Of a stretch of DNA of 48,059 bases, positions 26,499-36,539 are shown piece by piece; position 1 is the first letter of the stretch, and each line of letters starts with the position of its first letter. The translations under genes were made by a program, and so were the position numbers. Below the pieces are notes generated by a model. It did not search any database, had not been told where the DNA came from, and worked only from the letters and a program-made list of their open reading frames with translations. Source of the DNA: Eubacterium sp. (GTDB lineage: Bacteria; Bacillota; Clostridia; Lachnospirales; Lachnospiraceae); assembly GCA_024696635.1 (NCBI GenBank), contig JAILGP010000223.1:1-48059 (forward strand), in the 5' to 3' direction.

Positions 26499-28913
26499 AT
26501 GAATTATGGATTTTTTGACGACGTAAAGAAAGAATATGTTATTACAAGACCTGATACACCACAGCCATGGGCCAATTATCTTGGCTCGCCGGCTTACGGT
26601 GCTATCATTTCTAATAATGCTGGTGGATACAGCTTTGAAAAATCTGGTGCCAATGGAAGAATACTTAGATATGTATTCAATTCCTTTGATCAGCCTGGAA
26701 GATATATTTATCTTAAGGATGATGAAACAGGAGATTTCTGGTCAAACTCCTGGATGCCTGTTGGAAAACCTCTTGATACATTTAAGAGTGAAGTAAGACA
26801 TGGTACTGCTTATACAAAGATTTGTTCTGAATATAGTGGTATTAAGACCGAGGCTCGTTACTATGTTCCTCTGGATAAGACTTATGAGGTTTGGAGTACA
26901 AAGGTAACTAATACTTCAGACAAAGAGAGAAGTCTTACTCTTACTGGTTATGCTGAATTTACTAATGAAGGAAATTATGAGCAGGATCAGGTAAATCTTC
27001 AATATACACTTTTTATTACTAGAACATATTTCATGGGTAATCGTATAAAGCAGGTTATAAATGAAAATGTAAATAAGTCCAGTGTTAATGGAAGTACAGT
27101 TGCATCTCGTTTCTTTGGAATGGCTGGTGCAGATGTTGCATCATATGCTGGTGATAAGGAATCATTCATTGGACCTTACAGAGATTATTCTAATCCGATT
27201 GGTGTTGAGTCAGGTGATCTTGGCGGTGGCCTTAATTATAATACAAACAGCTGTGGAGCCCTTTCAACAAAGATTAAGCTTGCTCCTGGTCAGTCTAAAA
27301 CTATTTGCTATATAGTTGGACAAAAGAGTGATACGGAAGCGGATAGTATACTTGCTGAATATGCGGATGCGGAAGCTAAAACATGTAAGGATATGGAAGA
27401 GCTTATCAGCCACTGGCATGGAAAGCTTAATCATTTCCAGGTTAAGACTCCAACGCCAGAATTTGATTCTATGATCAATACATGGCATGCCTTTAACTGC
27501 TTTATGACATTTATCTGGTCAAGAGCTGCTTCTTTTGTATATTGTGGTCTTAGAAATGGTTATGGCTATAGAGATACTGTTCAGGATATTCAGGGTGTTA
27601 TTCATCTTGATCCGGAAGCTGCTGCTAATCAGATCAGATTCATGTTAAGTGCTCAGGTTGATAACGGTGGTGGACTTCCACTTGTTAAATATACACATAA
27701 TCCAGGTCATGAAAATTGTCCTGATGAAAATAATGAGAATTCAGCTTATGCTAAGGAAACGGGACATCCTGCTTATAGAGCGGATGATGCTCTCTGGTTA
27801 TTCCCAACTGTTTATAAGTATATTGCAGAGTCAGGTAATCTTGCATTTGTTGATGAGGTAATTCCTTATGCAAATACAGATCAGGGTTCTGTTTATGATC
27901 ACCTTAAGAGAGCTATTAATTTCTCGATGAAGAGACTTGGACCTCATGGAATGCCGGCGGGTCTTCATGCGGACTGGAATGACTGCCTTAGACTTGGAAA
28001 GCAGGGTGAGTCAACCTTTGTTGCCTTCCAGCTTTATTATGCATTTACAATTATTAAGAAATTTGCTGAGTATAAGAAGGATACAGACTACATAGCTTAT
28101 ATCGATGAAGAACAGGCAAAGCTTGCTAAGATTCTTGGGCAGGATTGCTGGAATGAAGATCGTTTTATCCGTGGTTATATGGAAAGCGGTCAGGTTATCG
28201 GTAATAGAGATGATATAGAAGCTAATATGTGGCTTAATCCTCAGAGCTGGTCTGTTATTTCTGGCCTTGCAAACAAGGATCAGGCTGAGAAGGCCCTTGA
28301 TTCAGTTGAGAGACTTCTTAATACTGATTATGGTCTTATGCTTATGGGACCTGCTTACAAGGATCATGCTTTTGATGGAGCTCTTATGCTTCTCTTCAAT
28401 GAGTCCACAAAGGAGAATGGTGGAATATTCTTACAACCTCAGGGTTGGATAATTCTTGCTGAAGCCCTTATGGGACATGGAGACAGGGCTTTCAAGTATT
28501 ATATGGAAAGCTCACCTGCAGCTCAGAATGATAAGGTTGAGATAAGAAAGCTTGAGCCATATTGCTATGGACAGTTTACTGAGGGCAAGGCTAGTCCTTT
28601 CCATGGACGTTCACATGTTCATTGGCTTACAGGTACAGCTTCAACTGTAATGGTTGGTTCTGTAGAAGGTATTCTTGGTATGAGACCAGATTTCTATGGC
28701 TTAAAGATTGCTCCTTCTATTCCTAAGAAGTGGGACGAACTTACTATTTCAAAGGATTTTAGAGGAAAGCATCTTAATATAACAATTAAGAATCCTGGAC
28801 AGGCAGAAAGTGGATTTAAGAGCATGACACTTAATGGTCAGGCTATGGATTCGAATTATATCCCGGCTGATAAGCTTGAGGCAGAGAATGATATAGTTCT
28901 TTATATATCATAG
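26499..28913 (+). CDS. GH94 disaccharide phosphorylase (cellobiose or chitobiose type)
   Basis: Glycoside hydrolase family 94 inverting phosphorylase of 804 residues, splitting a beta-1,4 disaccharide with phosphate to give a sugar 1-phosphate. The N-terminal sandwich domain begins MNYGFFDDVKKEYVITRPDT; the barrel carries GYGYRDTVQDIQGV and the general acid D492 in HADWNDC; the end has SHVHWLTGTAS. Length fits cellobiose and N,N'-diacetylchitobiose phosphorylases, not the longer cellodextrin enzymes. Segments such as PGRYIYLKDDETGDFWS look to me closer to the chitobiose branch, but the substrate is unresolved. No signal peptide, so cytoplasmic. GGGGGT precedes the ATG. It stands alone, without a sugar transporter. 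Confidence 0.88.
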   Translation: MNYGFFDDVKKEYVITRPDTPQPWANYLGSPAYGAIISNNAGGYSFEKSGANGRILRYVFNSFDQPGRYIYLKDDETGDFWSNSWMPVGKPLDTFKSEVRHGTAYTKICSEYSGIKTEARYYVPLDKTYEVWSTKVTNTSDKERSLTLTGYAEFTNEGNYEQDQVNLQYTLFITRTYFMGNRIKQVINENVNKSSVNGSTVASRFFGMAGADVASYAGDKESFIGPYRDYSNPIGVESGDLGGGLNYNTNSCGALSTKIKLAPGQSKTICYIVGQKSDTEADSILAEYADAEAKTCKDMEELISHWHGKLNHFQVKTPTPEFDSMINTWHAFNCFMTFIWSRAASFVYCGLRNGYGYRDTVQDIQGVIHLDPEAAANQIRFMLSAQVDNGGGLPLVKYTHNPGHENCPDENNENSAYAKETGHPAYRADDALWLFPTVYKYIAESGNLAFVDEVIPYANTDQGSVYDHLKRAINFSMKRLGPHGMPAGLHADWNDCLRLGKQGESTFVAFQLYYAFTIIKKFAEYKKDTDYIAYIDEEQAKLAKILGQDCWNEDRFIRGYMESGQVIGNRDDIEANMWLNPQSWSVISGLANKDQAEKALDSVERLLNTDYGLMLMGPAYKDHAFDGALMLLFNESTKENGGIFLQPQGWIILAEALMGHGDRAFKYYMESSPAAQNDKVEIRKLEPYCYGQFTEGKASPFHGRSHVHWLTGTASTVMVGSVEGILGMRPDFYGLKIAPSIPKKWDELTISKDFRGKHLNITIKNPGQAESGFKSMTLNGQAMDSNYIPADKLEAENDIVLYIS

Positions 28914-28961
28914 GCTGGGCTGCGATTTTATATATTTTGTAAATATTATTTTGTTTATTTA

Positions 28962-29010
28962 GCCGGACAAAGTGGCTGTCTTATTTATGGCCTTGCTTAC
29001 TTTGTTCGGC
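28962..29010. repeat. Strong inverted repeat between the GH94 gene and ftsK
   Basis: GCCGGACAAAGT (28962-28973) pairs with ACTTTGTTCGGC (28999-29010), 12 bp with one G-U pair, and the loop contains a GGC/GCC pair. There is no T-run after it on the + strand, so it is not a classical terminator; an mRNA stabiliser or protein site are alternatives. Confidence 0.6.
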
Positions 29011-29078
29011 AATAAACTGAGATGATGATTTAGAATAATAATCAAAATTATTATATAAATGGAGATGTTCTGAATTTA

Positions 29079-32000
29079 ATGGCTACTAATAAAAATAGTA
29101 CAACTAAAAAGAAAAGTTCTGGAACCGGTAAAGGTAGTGGAAGCTCTTCTTCAAAATCTTCTGCAAGAAAAACTGGAGGAAGAAGTACATCAAGCCGTTC
29201 TAGAAGTAATACTCAAAACAGGACTCAAAGTAAGAATACTAAGGCATATGAGAAACAGCGTCAGTTAGAGAGGGAAGAGGCTATGACACCTCCAGAGACA
29301 AGACGCGAATTATATGCCATTATTTCTTTTGCTGTTAATTTGCTGCTTATGCTTGGTACTTTTGGGCTTTGTGGTAAGGTGGGGAGCGCTGTAAGCGGTT
29401 TCTTTTTTGGTGTATTTGGTTCAACATTTTATGTCTTACCTATAGCATTTTTCATAGGTTTTTGCTTTCTTATGGCTAATGGCCCTAAGCCAAAGCTTAT
29501 GAAAAAGATTATATGGGCGTTTGTTTTCTCTATGTGTATCGGATTTATTATACAGCTTATTGTTGGTACTTCTGATATGGGAATAAAGGAACTATATTTT
29601 GATGGATATAGTGATCATCGGGGCGGTGGAATACTCTTTGGCGGTATCATCGTACTTATCGCAAAGTTTATAAGTAGAGTAGGTGCGGTGATAGTGTCTC
29701 TTATTTTGCTTATTATTTCCGTGGTGGAGCTTACTGGAATCAGACCTACTCTTATTTTAAAGAAGGCCTTTGATTTTAGATTTGATCAGGGCTATCACAC
29801 ATATGATGATGACGATGATGATGATTCAAATATTTACGATGACGATGATCCTTATGATCAGGATCTGCTTCTTACAAAGCTAAAAAATAAAGGTATGCTT
29901 CAGGACTTAAGAGTTCTTGATGAAAATGGTAAAACAGCTTCTTCTAAGAGAAAATCTAAGGGTAAGTCTAGAAAGAATAAAATTGTTCCTGAGGAAGAAA
30001 TTCATGAATTGATTCCTGAGGTGGATATTTCTTCCACGAAGACGGCTACTCCTGTAAAATATCTTCCTGAGGCTGAGAGTCAGATTGCTATGCCTCTTAA
30101 GGATAGAAGTGGAAAGGGTATAATAGCTGAGGATCCTGGACAGAGACAGACTGTAAAGGCTTCGAGAGAAAGAGGGGGAAAATCTCTTGATAAATATAGC
30201 GGTAATGAGTATAAGCCTAGAGATTTCTTTGAACTTGAACCTGATTCCAGTACCTATGATGATCCTCTTGGAAGTGACATACAATATAATGATGATAATG
30301 GAACGGTTATTCCTGGATATAAGGGACCTGCAACAAGACGTAGAAAAGACCAGAATTTAGAAAATTCAAATTTAACAAATCAGGTAGACTATGGTTTACT
30401 TGATCAGGCTTATGAGAATTCTTTTGGTAATACTTCGGATGATTCTCTTTCTGGTATTGAAATGAGTGGTATTCCTGTAAATCAGGATCAGCCTTATGTA
30501 AGTCCTGAACCTGCTCCTTTTCCTGAACCTGCTCCTTTTAAGGAAGAAACTAAAAAAACTAAAACTTCTTCTAATCAGGAAATTCCTTCTTACAAGGGTG
30601 CATCTAATTCTTCTTCTGCTAATAGTGGGGCTAAGGTTGAAAAAAGACCTTCTTCAAGTCCTGTCCCTGATGAAGAGAAGGTTACTCGTGAGGATAAACT
30701 TAAAGCAACCCAGGAAATTGAAAATACAATTGAAAATACAATTGAAAATACAGAGGCTGTTGAGCGTAAATATGTTTTCCCGCCTGTGAATCTTCTTAAG
30801 TCCGGAGGTAGATATTCCTATGACAGAACGGGAGATTCTTCTGTGAGACAAACTGGTATTAAGCTGAAGCAGGCTCTGGAAAGCTTTGGAGTTAATGTAA
30901 CTATTACGAATTTTAGTGTAGGTCCATCTATAACTAGATATGAGCTTCAACCAGAACAGGGAGTAAGAGTCAATAAGATTCTCAGCCTTGAAAATGATAT
31001 AAAGATGGCGCTTGCAGCTACGGATATTCGTATTGAGGCACCTATACCAGGTAAGGCAGCTGTAGGTATTGAAATTCCTAATAAAGAAAGCCAGATGGTT
31101 TATTTTAGAGATCTTATTGATAATGATCTTTTTAGGGAATTTAAATCTAATGTGGTTTTTGCTGTTGGTAAGGATATAAGTGGACAGATAATAATGAGCG
31201 ATATTGCTAAGATGCCTCATCTTCTTGTGGCAGGTGCAACAGGTTCTGGTAAATCTGTTTGTATTAATACGCTTATTATGAGTATTCTCTATAAGGCTTC
31301 ACCTAAGGATGTAAAGCTTATAATGATAGATCCAAAACAGGTTGAGCTTACATCTTATAATGGTATACCTCATCTTCTTATTCCGGTAGTTGTTGATCCT
31401 AAAAAGGCTGCTGGAGCTCTTAATTGGGCCGTAGATGAGATGACAAAGCGTTATCAACTTTTTTCTAATTATAATGTAAGAAATCTTGAAGGTTTTAATA
31501 GAAAGGTTGAAAATCAGGGACCTAACGAAGATCCTCAGTTTAAACATATGCCTCAGATTATTGTTATTGTTGATGAGCTTGCTGATCTTATGATGGTTGC
31601 TCATAAAGAGGTTGAGGATAGTATAGTCAGACTTTCGCAGCTTGCTCGTGCAGCAGGAATACATCTTGTAATTGCGACTCAGAGGCCGTCTGTAGATGTT
31701 ATCACTGGTCTTATAAAGGCAAATGTACCTTCAAGAATTGCATTTTCAGTTTCATCTGGTACAGATTCAAGAACTATTATAGACATGATAGGTGCTGAAA
31801 AACTTCTTGGTAAGGGTGATATGCTTTTCTATCCGGCAGGATTCTCAAAGCCTGTCAGGGTACAGGGTGCTTTTATAAGTGATGAAGAAGTAGAAAGGGT
31901 AGTTGATTTCATTAAAGAACATTACGGTGAAACTACTTATGATTCTGGAATCAGTGATTCTATTAATACTTCAAATGTCGGCGGTGGTTCATCTGATTCA

Positions 32001-32243
32001 GGTTCAGATGGGGAAAATCGTTATGATGAATTGTTTGAGGATGCTGCCCGTTCTATTATAGAAAAGGATAAAGCTTCCATTGGATATATTCAGAGAATGC
32101 ATAGGATTGGTTTTAATCGTGCCGCCAGAATTATGGATCAGCTTGAAGAATTTGGTGTAGTTGGTCCTGAAGAAGGTACCAAACCAAGAAAGGTGCTTAT
32201 GTCTATGACGGAATTTGAAGAAAGACTTGATTCTATGTCATAG
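29079..32243 (+). CDS. ftsK: DNA translocase FtsK/SpoIIIE
   Basis: Septal DNA pump of 1054 residues. A basic, Ser/Thr-rich head (1-70) precedes about four membrane helices (80-220), a long acidic, low-complexity linker (230-560, with a run of seven Asp and repeated PEPAPF and ENTI units), then the motor: Walker A GATGSGKS (719-726), Walker B with D832-E833 (IIVIVDELADL), and TQRPSVDVITG. The C-terminal gamma winged helix (about 985-1054) has QRMHRIGFNRAARIMDQLEE, for reading polar DNA motifs. FtsK and SpoIIIE cannot be separated by sequence alone here; no sporulation genes are in the window. The GGAG is 14 bases before ATG, unusually far. Confidence 0.95.
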   Translation: MATNKNSTTKKKSSGTGKGSGSSSSKSSARKTGGRSTSSRSRSNTQNRTQSKNTKAYEKQRQLEREEAMTPPETRRELYAIISFAVNLLLMLGTFGLCGKVGSAVSGFFFGVFGSTFYVLPIAFFIGFCFLMANGPKPKLMKKIIWAFVFSMCIGFIIQLIVGTSDMGIKELYFDGYSDHRGGGILFGGIIVLIAKFISRVGAVIVSLILLIISVVELTGIRPTLILKKAFDFRFDQGYHTYDDDDDDDSNIYDDDDPYDQDLLLTKLKNKGMLQDLRVLDENGKTASSKRKSKGKSRKNKIVPEEEIHELIPEVDISSTKTATPVKYLPEAESQIAMPLKDRSGKGIIAEDPGQRQTVKASRERGGKSLDKYSGNEYKPRDFFELEPDSSTYDDPLGSDIQYNDDNGTVIPGYKGPATRRRKDQNLENSNLTNQVDYGLLDQAYENSFGNTSDDSLSGIEMSGIPVNQDQPYVSPEPAPFPEPAPFKEETKKTKTSSNQEIPSYKGASNSSSANSGAKVEKRPSSSPVPDEEKVTREDKLKATQEIENTIENTIENTEAVERKYVFPPVNLLKSGGRYSYDRTGDSSVRQTGIKLKQALESFGVNVTITNFSVGPSITRYELQPEQGVRVNKILSLENDIKMALAATDIRIEAPIPGKAAVGIEIPNKESQMVYFRDLIDNDLFREFKSNVVFAVGKDISGQIIMSDIAKMPHLLVAGATGSGKSVCINTLIMSILYKASPKDVKLIMIDPKQVELTSYNGIPHLLIPVVVDPKKAAGALNWAVDEMTKRYQLFSNYNVRNLEGFNRKVENQGPNEDPQFKHMPQIIVIVDELADLMMVAHKEVEDSIVRLSQLARAAGIHLVIATQRPSVDVITGLIKANVPSRIAFSVSSGTDSRTIIDMIGAEKLLGKGDMLFYPAGFSKPVRVQGAFISDEEVERVVDFIKEHYGETTYDSGISDSINTSNVGGGSSDSGSDGENRYDELFEDAARSIIEKDKASIGYIQRMHRIGFNRAARIMDQLEEFGVVGPEEGTKPRKVLMSMTEFEERLDSMS
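30720..30752 (+). repeat. 12-bp in-frame tandem repeat in ftsK
   Basis: GAAAATACAATT is repeated 2.7 times, encoding ENTI-ENTI-ENT in the flexible linker. As the unit is a multiple of three, copy-number change would not shift the frame. Confidence 0.9.
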
Positions 32244-32292
32244 CCATATTTGATGTGATATTATTTAATGTAATCGTATTATGTTATTAACT

Positions 32293-32341
32293 ATCATGAT
32301 AAATCTATTAATATAGAGTGGGTTATTTATCATGATTGTTT
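32293..32341 (+). terminator. Inverted repeat, likely terminator after ftsK
   Basis: ATCATGATAAAT (32293-32304) and ATTTATCATGAT (32325-32336) are perfect complements (12 bp), followed by TGTTTTAT. The stem is AT-rich, and each arm contains the palindrome ATCATGAT, so it could also be a protein-binding pair. Confidence 0.5.
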
Positions 32342-32396
32342 TATAAAATTGGTAACCTATTAATCCCTTTATTTATATCATAGGAGGATGGATTTC

Positions 32397-34076
32397 ATGA
32401 AAACTGATATTGAAATCGCACAAGATGCAAAGCTTAAGGACATTAGAGAGGTTGCTTCCAAAATTGGTGCAACAGAAGACGACATTGAAATGTATGGTCG
32501 TTCAATGGCGAAGATAAGCGACAGCTATATAGAAAAGCTTGAAAGTGATTCTTCCATTAAGGATGGAAAACTGGTGCTTGTTACTGCTATCAATCCAACA
32601 CCTGCCGGTGAAGGCAAAACTACTGTTACTCTTGGACTTAATGATGCTCTTAATAAAATGGGCAAGAATTCTGTTGTTGCCATGCGTGAGCCATCTCTTG
32701 GACCATGTTTTGGTATAAAGGGTGGAGCTGCTGGTGGCGGCTATGCACAGGCCGTTCCTATGGATAAGCTTAATCTTCATTTTACTGGTGATTTTCATGC
32801 TATAACATCAGCTAATAATCTTATGTGTGCTATGCTTGATAATCATCTTCTTCAGGGTAATGAACTTCGTATAGACCCTAAGAGAGTTGTAGTTAAGAGA
32901 TGTCTTGATATGAATGACAGGGCTCTGAGAAATATTACTGTTGGTCTTGGTAAGAGACTTGATGGTGTAGTAAGAGAGGATCATTTCTGTATCACTGTTG
33001 CGACTGAAGTTATGGCTATTCTTTGTCTTGCCGAGAATCTTCAGGATCTTAAGGATCGTTTAGGAAGAATAATTGTTGCATATAATTATGATAATGAGCC
33101 TGTAACAGCTGCTGATCTTAAATGTGTTGGAGCTATGGCGGTGCTTCTTAAGGATGCTATAAGACCTAACCTGATTCAGTCTCTTGAGAATAACCCTGTA
33201 TTTGTACATGGTGGTCCATTTGCTAATATTGCTCATGGATGTAATTCAGTAAGGGCAACAAAGATTGCTATGAAGGTTGCTGATTATGTTATCACAGAGG
33301 CCGGTTTTGGAGCTGATCTTGGTGCTCAGAAGTTCCTTGATATTAAATGCCGTATGGCAGGTATCAAGCCTGATGCGGTAGTTCTCGTGGCTACAGCTAG
33401 AGCTCTTAAGTATAATGGCGGAGTTCCTAAAAATGAACTTTCAAATGAAAATGTAGAAGCTCTTAATAAAGGTATTGTTAATCTTGGAAAGCATATTGAA
33501 AATCTTAAGAAATATAATGTTCCTGTTGTTGTTACAATAAATAAGTTTGTTGCTGATACAGATGCTGAAATTGAAGCGATTAAGAATTTTGTAAATGACA
33601 AGGGCTGCCGTTTTGCTGTATCTGAAGTATGGGCAAAGGGTGGAGAAGGTGGTCAGGATCTGGCTCTTCAGGTTCTTGATGCTATTGAAGAGGGATCTCC
33701 TGAATTTAAGTTCCTTTATAATGATGAACTTAGTCTTAAAGAAAAAATCGAAACTATATCTCGCGAGATTTATGGTGCTGATGGTGTTGATTATAGTCAG
33801 GAGGCAACTAATGCACTTAAGCGTATAGAATCTCTTGGATTTGGAAATATGCCTGTATGTATGGCAAAGACACAGTATAGTCTTTCTGATGATCAGAAGC
33901 TTCTTGGAAGACCTGAGGGCTTTAAGGTTAATATCAGAGAGGTTTATGTATCTGCTGGTGCGGGATTTGTTGTAGCTATTGCTGGTCAGATAATGACTAT
34001 GCCTGGACTTCCTAAGTCACCAGCGGCTGAAAGAATTGATGTTCTTGATGATGGAGAGATTGTTGGTCTCTTCTAA
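32397..34076 (+). CDS. fhs: Formate-tetrahydrofolate ligase
   Basis: ATP-dependent enzyme of 559 residues joining formate to tetrahydrofolate to give 10-formyl-THF, for purine synthesis and, in acetogens, the methyl branch of the Wood-Ljungdahl pathway. The P-loop [15 protein letters not shown], the [20 protein letters not shown] segment and [16 protein letters not shown] end are all present. The ATG at 32397 lies nine bases after AGGAGG; the ATG at 32388 abuts that site and cannot use it. It is followed by a terminator and then folD, the next folate enzyme. Confidence 0.97.
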   Translation: MKTDIEIAQDAKLKDIREVASKIGATEDDIEMYGRSMAKISDSYIEKLESDSSIKDGKLVLVTAINPTPAGEGKTTVTLGLNDALNKMGKNSVVAMREPSLGPCFGIKGGAAGGGYAQAVPMDKLNLHFTGDFHAITSANNLMCAMLDNHLLQGNELRIDPKRVVVKRCLDMNDRALRNITVGLGKRLDGVVREDHFCITVATEVMAILCLAENLQDLKDRLGRIIVAYNYDNEPVTAADLKCVGAMAVLLKDAIRPNLIQSLENNPVFVHGGPFANIAHGCNSVRATKIAMKVADYVITEAGFGADLGAQKFLDIKCRMAGIKPDAVVLVATARALKYNGGVPKNELSNENVEALNKGIVNLGKHIENLKKYNVPVVVTINKFVADTDAEIEAIKNFVNDKGCRFAVSEVWAKGGEGGQDLALQVLDAIEEGSPEFKFLYNDELSLKEKIETISREIYGADGVDYSQEATNALKRIESLGFGNMPVCMAKTQYSLSDDQKLLGRPEGFKVNIREVYVSAGAGFVVAIAGQIMTMPGLPKSPAAERIDVLDDGEIVGLF

Positions 34077-34120
34077 AAAAACTTCTGTTTTTTAGGAGAT
34101 ATAATAATATGGAGTTATTT

Positions 34121-34165
34121 CTAGGTGTCGGAATGATATACCGGCACCTAGATTGTTGATTTTTA
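34121..34165 (+). terminator. Rho-independent terminator after fhs
   Basis: CTAGGTGTCGG (34121-34131), loop, CCGGCACCTAG (34141-34151), 11 bp with one G-U pair, then a T-rich stretch to 34165. It makes fhs a separate unit from folD, at least in part. Confidence 0.8.
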
Positions 34166-34201
34166 TAAAATATATAATTCGAAATAAAAATGGAGAAAAA
34201 A

Positions 34202-35050
34202 ATGGCTGAAATAATTGACGGAAAAAAGATATCCCAAGACCTTAAGGATGAGGTTAAGGTTAAGGTTGCAGGTCTTAAAGAAGAAGGTGTGGAGGTGTGT
34301 CTTGCTGTAATTCTTGTGGGAAATGATCCTGCATCTACAGTATATGTTGGAAATAAGAAGAAGGCCTGTGAATATACAGGAATTAAGTCAAAATCCTATG
34401 AGCTTCCGGAGGATACAAAGGAAGAGGATTTACTTAATCTTATTGATGAACTTAATAATGATAAAGGTGTTAATGGTATTCTTGTTCAGCTTCCATTACC
34501 TAAGCATATTGATGAGGATAAGGTTATAAGAAGAATCAGTCCTGATAAGGATGTGGATGGCTTCCATCCTGAAAGTGTTGGAAGACTTAGTATTGGTGTT
34601 AAGGGATTTGTATCCTGTACACCTGCCGGAGTGATAGAACTTCTTAAGAGAAGTAATACTAAGCTTGATGGTGCTAACGTTGTAGTGGTTGGAAGAAGTA
34701 ATATTGTAGGTAAGCCTATGGCTATGCTGCTGCTTCGTGAAAATGCCACAGTAACCATATGTCATTCTCATACAAAAAATTTACAGTCTATTTGTAGGGC
34801 TGCAGATGTTCTGGTGGTCGCAATTGGTCAGCCTAAATTTATTGATGATTCCTATATTAAGGAAGGTGCTACTGTAATTGATGTAGGAATTCATAGAATC
34901 GAGGGAACTAAGAAGCTTTGCGGAGATGTTGACTATGAGAAGGCATTTCCTCTTGCAGGAAAAATTACTCCTGTTCCTGGCGGTGTAGGACCTATGACTA
35001 TTGCTGAGCTTGTAAATAATTGTTACGAAGCTGCAATAATGCAGAGATAG
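34202..35050 (+). CDS. folD: FolD: methylene-THF dehydrogenase / methenyl-THF cyclohydrolase
   Basis: Bifunctional folate enzyme of 282 residues linking 5,10-methylene-THF, methenyl-THF and 10-formyl-THF. Visible: substrate helix with the catalytic Lys (YVGNKKKACEYTGI), QLPLPKHID, DVDGFHPESVG, the Rossmann motif VVVGRSNIVGKPMA and ITPVPGGVGPMTIAEL. The ATG at 34202 has GGAG six bases upstream; an ATG at 34190 overlaps that site. With fhs just upstream it completes a formate-to-methylene-THF route. rimO follows 12 bases later. Confidence 0.96.
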   Translation: MAEIIDGKKISQDLKDEVKVKVAGLKEEGVEVCLAVILVGNDPASTVYVGNKKKACEYTGIKSKSYELPEDTKEEDLLNLIDELNNDKGVNGILVQLPLPKHIDEDKVIRRISPDKDVDGFHPESVGRLSIGVKGFVSCTPAGVIELLKRSNTKLDGANVVVVGRSNIVGKPMAMLLLRENATVTICHSHTKNLQSICRAADVLVVAIGQPKFIDDSYIKEGATVIDVGIHRIEGTKKLCGDVDYEKAFPLAGKITPVPGGVGPMTIAELVNNCYEAAIMQR

Positions 35051-35062
35051 GAAATAATATTT

Positions 35063-36394
35063 ATGTATAATGTTTGTCTTGTAAGCCTTGGTTGTGATAA
35101 GAATACAGCTGATAGCGAGAGGATGCTTGGGCTTATTGATAATGCAGGTTATAATCTGGTCTATGATATAGAGGATGCGGATATAGCCATAGTAAATACC
35201 TGTGCTTTTATCCAATCGGCTACTGAGGAGAGTATTGCTAAACTTTTTGAACTTGCCCAATATAAGGAAACACGGCTTAAATATCTTATTTGTACTGGCT
35301 GTATGGCTCAGCGTTATAAGGATGAAATTGAGGCTGATATTCCTGAGGTTGATGCCTTTGTGGGTACTATGAGTCTTGATTCTATTGTAGAGGTTATTGA
35401 TTCTCTTATTAAAAATGATAAGAAGGTCATGAGCTTTAAGGAACTTGACAGTCCATATCCTGATAGGACTAAAATAACAAGGATTACAACAGAAAGACCT
35501 TATATGGAATATCTTAAAATTGCAGATGGTTGTGATAAGAGATGTACTTATTGTGCTATTCCGTATTTTAAGGGCAGATATAAGAGTGTACCTATGGAGG
35601 CTGTACTTGAAGAGGCTAAGGTTCTTGCTGATTCGGGTGTTAAAGAGCTAATACTTGTTGCTCAGGAAACCACCTGCTATGGTCTTGATATATATGGTGA
35701 GAAAAGACTTCATATTCTTCTCAAAGAGCTTTCTAAGATAGATGGCATAGAATGGATAAGACTTTTGTATGCATATCCGGAAGAAATATATGATGACCTT
35801 ATAGAAGAAATAGCAACTAATCCTAAGGTTCTTCATTATATTGATATGCCTATTCAACATACAGAGGATAAGATTCTTAGAAAAATGGGAAGGCGTATTG
35901 ATAAAAAGGGAATAAGAAGGGTTGTAAATAAACTCAGGAAAAGAATTCCGGATATGGTTATTCGTACTACAATTATTACTGGATTTCCGGGTGAAAGTGA
36001 TGAAGATATGGAGGGACTTATTCAGGAATTGCTTGATCTAAGATTTGATCATCTTGGCTGTTTTTCTTATTCGCCGGAAGAGGGAACTCCTGCTGCTTTA
36101 TTTGATGATCAGGTGGATGACCAGACTAAAGAACAGAGGCTTGAGGATATAATGTTGACGCAGCAGGATATTTCTGCTGAACTTCTTGCAAATCGTATTG
36201 GACAAGAAATGGATGTTATTATAGAAGGATATCTTCCTGATGATGATGTTTATGTGGGAAGAACTTATATGGATGCGCCTGATATAGATGGACTTGTATT
36301 TATAGATACAGACAGAGAACTTATATCTGGCCAGATTGTAAGGGTTAAAATTAGCGATTCTGATGTTTATGATCTGGAAGGCAATCTATTATAA
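35063..36394 (+). CDS. rimO: RimO, ribosomal protein S12 methylthiotransferase
   Basis: Radical SAM methylthiotransferase of 443 residues that modifies the conserved aspartate of S12 (D88 in E. coli). The N-terminal UPF0004 domain has the cluster-binding cysteines (VSLGCDKNTADSE, NTCAF, CTGCMAQ); the radical SAM cluster is C157-x3-C161-x2-C164 (GCDKRCTYCAIPYFKG); a TRAM domain closes the protein. The VSLGCxKN and IPYFKG sequences fit RimO rather than the tRNA enzyme MiaB. It starts 12 bases after folD and is probably cotranscribed. Confidence 0.94.
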   Translation: MYNVCLVSLGCDKNTADSERMLGLIDNAGYNLVYDIEDADIAIVNTCAFIQSATEESIAKLFELAQYKETRLKYLICTGCMAQRYKDEIEADIPEVDAFVGTMSLDSIVEVIDSLIKNDKKVMSFKELDSPYPDRTKITRITTERPYMEYLKIADGCDKRCTYCAIPYFKGRYKSVPMEAVLEEAKVLADSGVKELILVAQETTCYGLDIYGEKRLHILLKELSKIDGIEWIRLLYAYPEEIYDDLIEEIATNPKVLHYIDMPIQHTEDKILRKMGRRIDKKGIRRVVNKLRKRIPDMVIRTTIITGFPGESDEDMEGLIQELLDLRFDHLGCFSYSPEEGTPAALFDDQVDDQTKEQRLEDIMLTQQDISAELLANRIGQEMDVIIEGYLPDDDVYVGRTYMDAPDIDGLVFIDTDRELISGQIVRVKISDSDVYDLEGNLL

Positions 36395-36430
36395 ATTCAA
36401 AATATAATTCAAGAAATTAATTAGTAATAC

Positions 36431-36470
36431 AAAAATTAATAATATAAAAATTAATAATATAAAAATTAAC
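36431..36470 (+). repeat. 15-bp AT-rich tandem repeat upstream of pgsA
   Basis: AAAAATTAATAATAT occurs twice exactly (36431-36445, 36446-36460) and a third, diverged copy begins at 36461. The surrounding 145 bases between rimO and pgsA are almost only A and T and hold no gene. Confidence 0.85.
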
Positions 36471-36539
36471 TAGTAATATAACTGATAATCAGTAATATGA
36501 TTATTGATTACAAATATTGAATAGTAGAAGGACAATAAT

